Source: an uncultured Monoglobus sp.
Lineage (GTDB): Bacteria > Bacillota > Clostridia > Monoglobales > Monoglobaceae
DNA length: 64,000 bases
Direction: 5' to 3'
NCBI GenBank assembly: GCA_947628795.1
Contig: CANRBF010000007.1
Span: 62,001 to 126,000, forward strand
The position numbers were made by a program, and so were the translations under genes. Below the pieces are notes generated by a model, which was not told the origin of the DNA, did no database searches, and saw only the letters and a program-made list of their open reading frames with translations. The stretch's first letter is position 1. The number at the start of each line of letters is the position of its first letter. Of the stretch, positions 8,171-16,633 are shown piece by piece.

Positions 8171-8548
8171 TTACGATTTGGTTTCTTCGGATTTTTCCTC
8201 GGGTTTTTCTTCCTCTTTTTCCTCGGGTTTTGACGAGCCTTCCTTTATAACTCTGGCTATAGCGCTCTTTTCGATAGTCACGTATGACTTTGTGGTGCCC
8301 GCGCCGCTCTCGAGAATGAAAAGGTTGTCCTTTATCTTCGTGATTTTTCCGTGGATACCGCCGATCGAGGCAACCTCGTCTCCTACCTTTAAGTTTGAGA
8401 TCATCTCCTGGAGCGCTTTTTCCTTTTTCTTCTGAGGTCTTATCAGAACAAAATAGAAAACGACCAGGATCAGAACCAGCATTATTATCATTGAATACGA
8501 ACCGCCTGCGGCTCCCGCCGCTCCGTTTGCGGCATATGCTGTCATCAT
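8171..8548 (-). CDS. yajC: Preprotein translocase subunit YajC
   Basis: A 125-residue accessory subunit of the Sec translocon. A short Ala/Gly-rich N-terminus is followed by one membrane helix (MIIMLVLILVVFYFVLIRP, about 20-38), then RPQKKKEKALQEM and the conserved cytoplasmic GDEVASIGGIHGKI beta domain. The C-terminus carries an acidic/basic extension rich in Glu, Lys and Pro (about residues 103-125) that is longer than in many homologues. GGAGG lies 7 bases before ATG 8548. It is the first gene of the yajC - TIGR04086 - scfA - scfB unit and has a clear promoter at 8581-8609. Confidence 0.95.
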   Translation of the reverse strand: MMTAYAANGAAGAAGGSYSMIIMLVLILVVFYFVLIRPQKKKEKALQEMISNLKVGDEVASIGGIHGKITKIKDNLFILESGAGTTKSYVTIEKSAIARVIKEGSSKPEEKEEEKPEEKSEETKS

Positions 8549-8580
8549 TTTTGTACCTCCTTACAAAGTATATCAGTCTA

Positions 8581-8609
8581 ATTATAACTCCACAGACAAA
8601 ATAATGCAA
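8581..8609 (-). promoter_or_regulatory. Promoter of the yajC-scfAB unit
   Basis: On the minus strand TTGCAT (8604-8609), 17 bases, TATAAT (8581-8586), upstream of the yajC start at 8548. Confidence 0.7.
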
Positions 8610-8648
8610 GTATTTTTTTAAATAATTTAATAAAATTCTTAAAATATA

Positions 8649-8705
8649 TTGACATCACGTTTTTCGTTTGATAAAATTAAGCTGCTTAACTATTAAGCTT
8701 GTTAA
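8649..8705 (+). promoter_or_regulatory. Promoter and likely MarR operator of the exporter operon
   Basis: TTGACA (8649-8654), 17 bases, TAAAAT (8672-8677). Overlapping and following the -10 box are two direct copies of AAGCTNNTTAA (8679-8689 and 8695-8705) and an inverted pair TTAAC (8686-8690) / GTTAA (8701-8705). A site here would block initiation, which fits autorepression by the first gene of the operon. That operator function is inferred. Confidence 0.65.
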
Positions 8706-8726
8706 TATTTAAAGGGAAGTGGAACC

Positions 8727-9203
8727 ATGAATCACATAACGCTTTGCGCTGAGAATAATGACGGCGTGAACATTATTTTTGAGAATATGAAAACCGCCTT
8801 GGAAAACATGGTGAAAGATCTGCCGATAAACAACAAGGAGCTTTTGATACTCAAGTCCATCATGGACAGTGAGGATATCACATCGGCGGAGATCAGCGAT
8901 ATGTTCTCGGTCTCAAAGGCGGCGGTGTCTCAGTTTGCGTCGTCTCTCGAAAAACGCGGATATCTGAGGCGCAGGCTGAGCGACAAGGACAGGCGCAGAG
9001 TATATTTTGACATAACCGACGCGGGCAGAGAGCTTGTGCGCAGGACCGATGAATATATAGCAGGCAGCATTAATATCGTTAAAGAGAGGCTGGGCGAAAA
9101 AGATTACAACGCCATGACCGAGCTTCTCAAAAGGACAACAAAAATACTGGCCGAGATATCCGGGGAAAAACGAGCGACCCGGCAGGCGGAGCGGAGCGTA
9201 TGA
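8727..9203 (+). CDS. MarR family transcriptional regulator
   Basis: A 158-residue winged-helix protein. The helix-turn-helix is SAEISDMFSVSKAAVSQFASSLEKRGYL (about residues 51-78), followed by the wing RRRLSDKDRRRVYFDITDAG. Flanking helices form the dimer interface. Such proteins repress efflux or stress operons and release DNA when a small ligand binds or a cysteine is oxidised. It is the first gene of a five-gene operon with an exporter and overlaps the next gene by ATGA at 9200. The direct and inverted repeats over its promoter are the likely operator. The inducing ligand is unknown. Confidence 0.92.
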   Translation: MNHITLCAENNDGVNIIFENMKTALENMVKDLPINNKELLILKSIMDSEDITSAEISDMFSVSKAAVSQFASSLEKRGYLRRRLSDKDRRRVYFDITDAGRELVRRTDEYIAGSINIVKERLGEKDYNAMTELLKRTTKILAEISGEKRATRQAERSV

Positions 9204-11176
9204 TTATGAAGGAAAAACTTAAGTCACTTAGCGGCGCCGTTAAAAACGGCGCGGGAAAATTTTTCAAATTCCTTTTAAGGCACAAGATAATCACCGCCGC
9301 GCTGATAATCGCGCTGCTCATGGGCGGCGTTATAGGTTTCGGCGCGCTGTCGGAGTTCAGAAAAGACTCGCAAAACGGCGCCGCCATAACCGCCGAGCTT
9401 CGCGACATTGAGGAAAAAATAAGCGATTCCACGGTGGTGGAGCCAAACAGCGAGTATTCCGTTACGGCGAACGTCTCCGGCGAGATACTTGACGACTTTT
9501 TCGAGGAAGGCGACTATCTAAACAAAGACGACGTTATGTACGTCATTGACTCCGAGGCGATAGAAAACAACATAGCCAGCGCCGATATAGCCATAGCCCG
9601 CGCGAAAAGGGCTTATGACGACGCGATAAAAGAGGACACGCTGACCGTGCGCGACAAACAGACGGGTGCGAGCACTCTCGAGAGCGCCAGGATAGCGGTA
9701 CAAAAAGCGCAGCAGGCCTATGACGACGCGCTCCGCGCCGCAAGCGATCTGAACGCCGTTTCGGAATACTCGGGATATGTGACCGAGGTACACGTGTCGG
9801 TAGGCGACACCGTCGCGGCGGGCTCGCCGATATGTGATATTGTCGACAGCACGGCGCTTAAAATCGACGTGCCCTTTAACTCGGCGGATATCGCGAACAT
9901 ATATGTCGGCGCTCCGGCGGAACTGACCCTCACCAAAAACGGCTCACGCCTGAACGGCACGGTCACCGAGGTAAGCGGCCGCTCCGTGGGCGGCAGCGGA
10001 TACACTATGTATAACTACGTGACGATCGAGGTCCAAAACCCCGGAGCCGTGGCCTCGGGCGACACCGCAACGGCGGTCGTCGGAAACATCGCCTGCGGCG
10101 ACGCGGGCACCTTTGAAAACCTGACCGAGGAGACGATCTCCGCGCAGGTCAGCGGCAAAATAGAGCAATTGTATATTTCCGAAAACTCATATATAAGGCG
10201 GGGCGACGTGATACTAAAATTCGACGGCGACTCGGTAAACTCGCAGGTAAACACCGCTCTGCTGAATCTCAGCGACGCGCGCGAGGCATTAAGCAGAGCG
10301 GAAATACAAAATTCAAGCAGCGACGCGAACACCGCGCTCAGCGACAACAAGCTCAATTCTGCGGTTGAGAACGCGCGCCTGCAGTACAACGACGCGCTGC
10401 TTTCGAAAGATAATCTGCTGCGGCAGCTTGACGACTACACCGTGCGGGCTCCGATCTCGGGCACGGTCGTAACAAAAAACAAGAAAAAGGGCGACAACGC
10501 GTCGGGAATGTCCTCCTCCGCCTCCTCCTACTCGGCGGCATCGTCGGGCTCGGCGGCCGCGGGCATGGGAGCCGCGGGATCTGCGGCGGGAACCGGTATG
10601 TCTCTCGGCGGCGATTCGACAGCAATGGCTGTCATATATGACATGAGCCGCCTCAAATGCACGCTGAACGTTGATGAGCTGGACATCAAAAATATTCATG
10701 TCGGTCAGAAGGTCACTGTCACGACCGATGTCAGCGACAAGGAATACACGGGCGTCGTGGACACCGTCGGCATCGGCGGCACGGCGGGTCAGAACGGCGT
10801 AACCACTTTTCCCGTGAAAATCGAGATAATCGACTTTGACGACAGTCTGCTGCCCGGCATGAATATCGACGCGGCGATCGTGCTTTCAAGCGTGCATAAC
10901 GCGCTGGCTATTCCCGTAAGCTGCTTGAATCGCGGAGACACAGTTTACGTCAAAGGCGAAAAAACCGAGGAAGGCGACGCCGCGCCCGAAGGCTACCATA
11001 CCGTAGCCGTCACCACCGGAGCCGCGGACGACGAATATATCCAGATTTTGAGCGGACTTTCGGAGGGTGACGAGCTATATTCCGAGGAATACAACTCAAT
11101 GGATGACATGATGAACATGATGGAGGAAAACCGAGACTCTATGAGAAACAATATGTCCGGGGGAGGCTCGGAATGA
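9200..11176 (+). CDS. HlyD/MacA-type periplasmic-adaptor-like subunit with two adaptor modules
   Basis: A 658-residue protein with one N-terminal membrane helix (about residues 30-52) and an extracytoplasmic region. It holds two tandem adaptor modules. The first has barrel-sandwich halves VTANVSGEILDDFFEEGDYL (near 75) and SGYVTEVHVSVGDTV (near 190), joined by a coiled hairpin. The second has AQVSGKIEQLYISENSYI (near 315) and VRAPISGTVVTKNKKKGD (near 415). A Ser/Gly/Ala-rich insert of about 40 residues lies near 435-475, and a beta-barrel/membrane-proximal part follows. Most MacA-type subunits have one module and 350-450 residues. It overlaps the MarR gene and the ATPase gene by ATGA, so translation is coupled. 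The substrate is unknown. Confidence 0.88.
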   Translation: MIMKEKLKSLSGAVKNGAGKFFKFLLRHKIITAALIIALLMGGVIGFGALSEFRKDSQNGAAITAELRDIEEKISDSTVVEPNSEYSVTANVSGEILDDFFEEGDYLNKDDVMYVIDSEAIENNIASADIAIARAKRAYDDAIKEDTLTVRDKQTGASTLESARIAVQKAQQAYDDALRAASDLNAVSEYSGYVTEVHVSVGDTVAAGSPICDIVDSTALKIDVPFNSADIANIYVGAPAELTLTKNGSRLNGTVTEVSGRSVGGSGYTMYNYVTIEVQNPGAVASGDTATAVVGNIACGDAGTFENLTEETISAQVSGKIEQLYISENSYIRRGDVILKFDGDSVNSQVNTALLNLSDAREALSRAEIQNSSSDANTALSDNKLNSAVENARLQYNDALLSKDNLLRQLDDYTVRAPISGTVVTKNKKKGDNASGMSSSASSYSAASSGSAAAGMGAAGSAAGTGMSLGGDSTAMAVIYDMSRLKCTLNVDELDIKNIHVGQKVTVTTDVSDKEYTGVVDTVGIGGTAGQNGVTTFPVKIEIIDFDDSLLPGMNIDAAIVLSSVHNALAIPVSCLNRGDTVYVKGEKTEEGDAAPEGYHTVAVTTGAADDEYIQILSGLSEGDELYSEEYNSMDDMMNMMEENRDSMRNNMSGGGSE

Positions 11177-11940
11177 CGGCGGCAAAGCAAGGCGGAACAC
11201 CGCTGATCGAATTTGACAATGTTTATAAGATATACGTCATGGGCGACACCGAGGTGCACGCCCTTGACGGCATTTCCATGAAGATATATAAGGGCGAGTT
11301 TGTGGCGATAGTCGGCCAGTCGGGCAGCGGAAAATCCACCTGCATGAACATAATCGGCTGTCTCGACGTGCCGACGAGCGGCAAATACTACCTGCGCGGC
11401 ATTGACGTCGGCACCATGCAGGACGACGAGCAGGCCGAGATACGCAACAAAGAGCTGGGCTTTATATTCCAGCAGTACAACCTGATACCTAAAATCAACG
11501 TGCGCCAGAACGTGGAGCTGCCGCTGATGTACGCGGGTCTGCCCGAAAAAGAGCAGACGAGAAGAGCCCTTGAATCCCTCGAGAGAGTCGGGCTCAGGTC
11601 AAAATCGGAAAACATGCCGCAGCAGCTGTCGGGCGGCCAGCAGCAGCGCGTCTCGATTGCAAGAGCTCTGGCCGGAGATCCGTCGATAATCCTTGCGGAC
11701 GAGCCGACGGGAGCCCTTGATTCCAAAACGGGCCGCGACGTGCTGGAGTTTCTGAAAAAGCTGCACACCGAGGGCAACACGATAGTGCTGATAACCCACG
11801 ACAACACGATAGCGGCGCAGGCCGAGCGGGTCATCAGGATACAGGACGGCAGGGTCACGTACGACGGCGAGCCCGACATCGGCAAGTTCGCCACCGTCGC
11901 CCACGCCGGAGACAAGGAGGTGGCCGCGGGTGACGCTTAA
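11173..11940 (+). CDS. MacB/LolD-type ABC transporter ATP-binding protein
   Basis: A 255-residue ATPase subunit. It has Walker A GQSGSGKS near residue 50, the Q-loop FIFQQYNLIP near 100, the signature LSGGQQQR near 155, Walker B ILADEPTGALD near 178 and the switch histidine in LITHDN near 212. The IIGCLDVPTSG and DEPTGALD motifs place it in the MacB/LolD group that powers mechanotransmission permeases. It partners with the permease whose GTG start lies 11 bases inside its end. The last ~25 residues extend beyond the usual core. Confidence 0.93.
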   Translation: MTAAKQGGTPLIEFDNVYKIYVMGDTEVHALDGISMKIYKGEFVAIVGQSGSGKSTCMNIIGCLDVPTSGKYYLRGIDVGTMQDDEQAEIRNKELGFIFQQYNLIPKINVRQNVELPLMYAGLPEKEQTRRALESLERVGLRSKSENMPQQLSGGQQQRVSIARALAGDPSIILADEPTGALDSKTGRDVLEFLKKLHTEGNTIVLITHDNTIAAQAERVIRIQDGRVTYDGEPDIGKFATVAHAGDKEVAAGDA

Positions 11941-13108
11941 AAAATCGTTTGCGCTGGCGCTCAAAAACCTGATGTTCGACAAAATGCGCTCGCTGCTCAC
12001 CATGCTGGGAATAATTATCGGCGTCGCGGCCGTTATCATACTCATCAGCCTGATGAACGGCATGATGGACCTGATGAACAGCGAGTTCTCCAAGCTTGGA
12101 ACCGACTCGATCAACATAACCGTGACAGACCGCGGAGGCAGCCGCACGGTCGATGAGAACGACATGTATAACTTCGCCGAGGAAAACGGAGAATACTTAA
12201 AAGCGATAAGCCCCACGACCACTCTGCCGTCGGCCACCGTCAAAACGCCTGACGAGGACCTTAAAACAAGCGTCACAGGGGTAGACGAGCAGTACATGGG
12301 CATCAAGGTTCTGGAGCTTGAAAAAGGCAGGTTCCTTCACTTTTCGGATATCAGCCGCAAGCAGAAGGTCTGCGTTATAGGCACATATATAGAAAAGGAA
12401 CTGTTCGGCCGCGGAAACGGGCTCGGGCAAAGCCTCAAAATAAACGGCAAGAGCTTTAAGGTCGTAGGCGTGCTTACCGAGGAAGCGGACTCCGAGAGCG
12501 GCGGTCAGGACGAGGTCATATATATCCCGTACACGACCGCGGTCTCGATGTCGCAGAGCGGCTTTATCCCCGCCTACACGGCACAGGCCGTGAGCGACGA
12601 TCTGGTCGACAGCGCGGTCGTCAGGATAAAGCGATACCTTGACAACAAGCTGGGCGACAGCGATTACTATTCGGTGATAAGCGTTAAACAGGTCATGGAC
12701 ATGGTGAACACCATGACGGGCACAATGGAGACTTTGCTCATATGCATCGCGGCCATCTCACTGCTGGTGGGCGGCATCGGCATAATGAACATCATGCTTG
12801 TGTCTGTCACCGAGCGCACGAGAGAGATCGGAATACGCAAATCACTGGGCGCCAAAAACCGCGACATCAAATCCCAGTTCGTTATAGAGGCGGGCACGGT
12901 CAGCGGTGTCGGCGGGATCATAGGCATTATAGTCGGATCGATCCTCGCCGTGTTATTCGGCTCGCTGATGGGGCTCAAAACCGTGCCGTCGTTTTCGGCG
13001 ATAGCGATCGCGTTCGGCGTTTCGGTGGCGATCGGAATACTGTTCGGATATTTGCCCGCCAAAAACGCGGCAAACCTTAACCCGATAGACGCCCTTAGGC
13101 ATGAATAG
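11930..13108 (+). CDS. MacB/FtsX-type ABC transporter permease
   Basis: A 392-residue permease. It has one N-terminal helix (LLTMLGIIIGVAAVIILISL, about 22-41), a large extracytoplasmic MacB-type periplasmic core domain (about 45-265), and three C-terminal helices (FtsX domain, 270-380) with the conserved VTERTREIGIRKSLGAKNRDIKSQF loop. Such permeases do not form a classical channel but transmit ATPase motion to an outer adaptor, here the double-module HlyD protein. GTG at 11930 is preferred because AAGGAGG ends 9 bases upstream and the product starts MTLKKSFALALKNL. It overlaps the ATPase gene by 11 bases. Confidence 0.93.
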   Translation: MTLKKSFALALKNLMFDKMRSLLTMLGIIIGVAAVIILISLMNGMMDLMNSEFSKLGTDSINITVTDRGGSRTVDENDMYNFAEENGEYLKAISPTTTLPSATVKTPDEDLKTSVTGVDEQYMGIKVLELEKGRFLHFSDISRKQKVCVIGTYIEKELFGRGNGLGQSLKINGKSFKVVGVLTEEADSESGGQDEVIYIPYTTAVSMSQSGFIPAYTAQAVSDDLVDSAVVRIKRYLDNKLGDSDYYSVISVKQVMDMVNTMTGTMETLLICIAAISLLVGGIGIMNIMLVSVTERTREIGIRKSLGAKNRDIKSQFVIEAGTVSGVGGIIGIIVGSILAVLFGSLMGLKTVPSFSAIAIAFGVSVAIGILFGYLPAKNAANLNPIDALRHE

Positions 13109-13128
13109 AACGGAGGCAATAATAAAAA

Positions 13129-15420
13129 ATGCGAATAAAAAAATTTATATGCTTTATTTTGATCTTGGCGGTCTGCGTCGCGGCTCTGCCGTGTGCGGCC
13201 CACGAGACAAGCTCGAACAAAGACGAGGTTTTAAAGCTGTTAAACGAGCTTGAAATAATGCGCGGCGACCCGAACGGCGACCTGCGTCTTGGCGACACGG
13301 TCACGCGCGCCGAATTCACAAAGGCGGCCGTGGCAAGCTCACAGTTCCGCCACAGCGCGGCGTCGAGCCTTTCGGTATCGCCTTTTTATGACGCGCCCTA
13401 CACCCACTGGGCAGCGCCCTATATTAGAGCGGGCGTCACAAATGATCTGATCTCGGGCTATCCCGACGCCTCATTCAGGCCCGACAATCCAGTCACGTAC
13501 GAGGAAGGCGTGACAATAATGCTGCGCGTTTTGGGCTACACCGACACGGACTTCGGAGCCGCGTGGCCTGACGGACAGCTGGGCATGGCTGACAGCCTCG
13601 ACATGACCGATAACATCGAAAACACCGCCGTCGGCTCTCAAATGAAGCGCGGCGACGTGGCGACGCTTATTTACAACACTCTGCGCTGCAAGCAGAAAAA
13701 CGCGCAGACCGAGCTTATCTCGATCTTTGACGTGAGCTTCACCGAAAACGCCACGCTGATATCCACCTCGAGAGAGGACAGCGCGATACCCGGAGACGAG
13801 GTCTTCACCGATATGGGCAGCTTTAAGATACGAGATGACTTCGACTATTCGCATATCGGAATGAAGGGCGATATAGCGCTTAAAAATAACCGAACCGTGA
13901 TCGGATTTTTCCCCGACAGCGGCGCGGAACCGGACGAGAGATACGTGGTCTACAGCATGCTCGGCAGCGATGTTGTTGCGTACCGAGACGGCGCATTTGA
14001 GATCGTCGACATACCCGACGCCGCGGCCGCGTACGACGGAACGCAGCGCTCGACCTACGGCGCGGTGAAATCAACGCTTGAGATGGGCGACATCATAAAT
14101 GTGCATAAATCCAACGGAAACATTGACTATATCCTGTTCGACAAAGGAAAAATGCTCGGCCCGTATACAGTGACCTCGGAAAGCTCCCACATAAGCGACG
14201 CGGGCATAACCGAGTCAACAAAGGTCACCCGCGGCGGCAAGGCCGCAACGCTTGCGGAGCTTCAAACAGGCGACATACTCTATTACGTTCCCGAGCTCGA
14301 CATGGCGTTTGTTTACACAAACAAAGTAACAGGCGTTTACGAAAAAGCGTCTCCCAACGCGGACGCTCCCACCGAGGTCACCGTCTCGGGCGTGACGTAT
14401 AAGCTTGAGGGCGCCGAGGCGTTTAAGAAGCTCTCGTCGGTGGGCGGCGCTGAATACGGCGACACCGTGACGCTGCTGATCGGAAAAAGCAACGACGTGG
14501 CCGACGTACTGACAAACGGCGGCGCGGACGCGCCCTCGATGATAACGGGCTACGTCTACGCAGCGGGCACCAAGACATACACCACGGGCGACCTTAAAAA
14601 TTATTCCGGCTACTATATCGGCATCGCAGCTCCCGGAGGCGACACATATGAGTACACCTGCGACCGCGACTGCTCGGACTACAAGAACTCCGTCGTTAAC
14701 GTGACACTAAGCGAAGGCAAGGCTTCGGTACGGCGCGCGGATAACCCGGGCGGCGCCGGCGGCGTGTTCAGATACGGCGACGGCAAGATCAGTCTCGGCG
14801 GCGCCAAAGTGTCGGCCGACGTTAAGATACTCGACGTCGGCACCACAGACAAAAACGAGACGCCCCTCTATTGCGCGGTCTACCCGAGCAGACTTAATAA
14901 TGTTAACATAAGCTCCGGCAAGATCTTCGGTTTCACCAAGAACGGCGCGGGAGAGATCGACAGCCTGATCCTTAACGACGTGACAGGTGACTCGTATACC
15001 TACGGCCTCGCCACCTCGGTACAGAACGTCAACGCGGGCATGAGCCTCAGCGGTTCATATTCGTATCTGGTAAACGGCGTGAGCTACAGCGCGGCGACAA
15101 GCAATACGATATTCTCGATCGGCCGGGATATGGGAATACGCCTGAACTCGGCGCAGAACCCGACCTCGATCTCAAACCTGACCGAGCTTGACGGAAATAT
15201 TGAGATATTGAGCCCGTCGGCTCTCAGCTGCGGCGGCAGGACCTACGAGATACCGCCCGACGTTCAGGTTTACGAAAAGACTTATTCGATGTCGGACGAA
15301 TACACAATGATCCCGATAAGCGACATTGCCTCCGCCGGCTCGCACACTCTCTATGTCTACTACGACAGGCTTCCCGAGAACGGAGGAAAGATCCGCGTTA
15401 TTTTAGCGGTTCGCAAATAA
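13129..15420 (+). CDS. Secreted SLH-domain protein of the exporter operon
   Basis: A 763-residue protein with a signal peptide (about 1-25, ending PCAAHE) and three N-terminal S-layer homology repeats (about 28-185). The second is clearest: PYTHWAAPYIRAGVTNDLISGYPDASFRPDNPVTYEE. The remaining ~575 residues are beta-rich, with no enzyme motif I recognise. SLH repeats hold proteins to pyruvylated secondary cell-wall polymers. The gene follows the permease by 20 bases and has no separate promoter visible, so it is co-transcribed with the exporter. It may be an outer surface partner or a cargo; neither is proven. Confidence 0.85.
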   Translation: MRIKKFICFILILAVCVAALPCAAHETSSNKDEVLKLLNELEIMRGDPNGDLRLGDTVTRAEFTKAAVASSQFRHSAASSLSVSPFYDAPYTHWAAPYIRAGVTNDLISGYPDASFRPDNPVTYEEGVTIMLRVLGYTDTDFGAAWPDGQLGMADSLDMTDNIENTAVGSQMKRGDVATLIYNTLRCKQKNAQTELISIFDVSFTENATLISTSREDSAIPGDEVFTDMGSFKIRDDFDYSHIGMKGDIALKNNRTVIGFFPDSGAEPDERYVVYSMLGSDVVAYRDGAFEIVDIPDAAAAYDGTQRSTYGAVKSTLEMGDIINVHKSNGNIDYILFDKGKMLGPYTVTSESSHISDAGITESTKVTRGGKAATLAELQTGDILYYVPELDMAFVYTNKVTGVYEKASPNADAPTEVTVSGVTYKLEGAEAFKKLSSVGGAEYGDTVTLLIGKSNDVADVLTNGGADAPSMITGYVYAAGTKTYTTGDLKNYSGYYIGIAAPGGDTYEYTCDRDCSDYKNSVVNVTLSEGKASVRRADNPGGAGGVFRYGDGKISLGGAKVSADVKILDVGTTDKNETPLYCAVYPSRLNNVNISSGKIFGFTKNGAGEIDSLILNDVTGDSYTYGLATSVQNVNAGMSLSGSYSYLVNGVSYSAATSNTIFSIGRDMGIRLNSAQNPTSISNLTELDGNIEILSPSALSCGGRTYEIPPDVQVYEKTYSMSDEYTMIPISDIASAGSHTLYVYYDRLPENGGKIRVILAVRK

Positions 15421-15421
15421 T

Positions 15422-16303
15422 CTAAATCTCGCCCATCGTGAGCCGTATGCTGCGGTTTATCAGCGCGGAGATTATCTGGCTCTCGGTGACGGTTTTGATT
15501 ATCACGCCTCTGTCGTCGATAACGTCAATTATATGATATTTGTAATATCCCAGGCGGCGCAAAAACAGCCCGGCTCGAACCTCGCTGTGCGCCGCCATTC
15601 TGTTTACCCGACAAAACCCGTCGCGCCTCAATCCGTCTTTATAGTACAAAAGCTCGCGCAGAGAAATAATGTTCAGATTTTTTTGCTCATAGGACAGGTT
15701 CCCGAGCAGGAACGCTCCGATAAGTATCAGCGGCAGGTTGAAGTCTTTGACCAAAAGCAGCATGACCGCCACCGCGATTATAACGGCGATCGGGAAACAG
15801 CTGATCTTGAGCACTATGTTGTACGCTCTAACGCCGCCCAAATTTATCGAGATCAGCCCCTTTAATATCCTGCCCCCGTCGAGCGGCAGGGCGGGCACCA
15901 TGTTTATTATGAGCAGCGCCAAATTTACGTTTATCGCGTACTCTATCCGCTCTTTGAGAATAGGCGCGCGCGAGGCCGCGATGCAGAGCGATACCGCCAA
16001 TATCCCGCTCAGAAGCGGGCCCGCGGCGGCGATAAGTATCTCTTTGTACGGGTTTTTTATAAAACCCGCGCTGAGCTTTCCGCACACGCCGAAGGGCAGT
16101 ATTTCGATACGAGATATCCCCACGTCGAGCGCGCGGGCTGTGATGATATGCGCGCACTCGTGCAGCAGCGCCGACAAATACGCGATAAAAAACATCTCGG
16201 CATAGCCGCAGAATATCGCCGCTGCGGCGAGTATAAGAAAAAAAGGGCTGACCGACAAGCGTTTTCCCATCGGTATCAGCCACAGACTTTTAAAAAACCT
16301 CAC
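15422..16303 (-). CDS. spoIVFB: SpoIVFB-type site-2 intramembrane metalloprotease (M50)
   Basis: A 293-residue membrane protease with the zinc motif HECAH near residue 49 (SALLHECAHIITARAL) and the distal aspartate motif in VPALPLDGGRILKG near 140. About six membrane helices occupy residues 15-210. The C-terminal ~70 residues resemble a single CBS-like segment, as in SpoIVFB. In Bacillus this enzyme cleaves pro-sigma-K in the mother cell during sporulation. The GTG start at 16303 has GGAGG 7 bases upstream and lies 14 bases inside the preceding gene, so translation is coupled. It ends one base from the convergent SLH-protein gene. The exact substrate here is inferred. Confidence 0.85.
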   Translation of the reverse strand: MRFFKSLWLIPMGKRLSVSPFFLILAAAAIFCGYAEMFFIAYLSALLHECAHIITARALDVGISRIEILPFGVCGKLSAGFIKNPYKEILIAAAGPLLSGILAVSLCIAASRAPILKERIEYAINVNLALLIINMVPALPLDGGRILKGLISINLGGVRAYNIVLKISCFPIAVIIAVAVMLLLVKDFNLPLILIGAFLLGNLSYEQKNLNIISLRELLYYKDGLRRDGFCRVNRMAAHSEVRAGLFLRRLGYYKYHIIDVIDDRGVIIKTVTESQIISALINRSIRLTMGEI

Positions 16304-16568
16304 TCCAGAACCTCCAGACAGTCATGAAATAATCACGGACGCGATATAAAATTCCCATCCAGTCAAAATTATGATTAACAGCCCTGCCGAGCGCCGCCAC
16401 GCAGTTTTTACCGAAGGCGAAGCTCGAACGGTTTATCAGGAGTATTCCTATTATGAGTACCGCCGCCGCGACGGATTGCTTCAAAAGCCTCACGGCGCGT
16501 CTCTCGTTGTTTTTCGCGGCGCTCGCAGCGCGCCTCGGCCGCGAACTCGCGCGTGTCTCAACCCGCAT
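16290..16568 (-). CDS. Small basic single-pass membrane protein in the SpoIVFA position
   Basis: A 92-residue protein with a basic N-terminus (RASSRPRRAASAAKNNERRAVRLLKQS) and one membrane helix (AAAVLIIGILLI, about 33-47). A ~45-residue aromatic-rich tail ends in DYFMTVWRFWSEVF. ATG 16568 is preferred over GTG 16577 because GAGG lies 8 bases upstream of it. It sits directly before spoIVFB with overlapping reading frames, the place of spoIVFA in Bacillus, whose product binds and restrains SpoIVFB. It lacks the M23/LytM-like domain expected of SpoIVFA. Homology to SpoIVFA is therefore positional only. Confidence 0.7.
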   Translation of the reverse strand: MRVETRASSRPRRAASAAKNNERRAVRLLKQSVAAAVLIIGILLINRSSFAFGKNCVAALGRAVNHNFDWMGILYRVRDYFMTVWRFWSEVF

Positions 16569-16633
16569 ATTTACCACCTCAAAATAAAGTATAGTACATT
16601 TTATTATGAGACCCGCGGGTTTATGATGATAAA

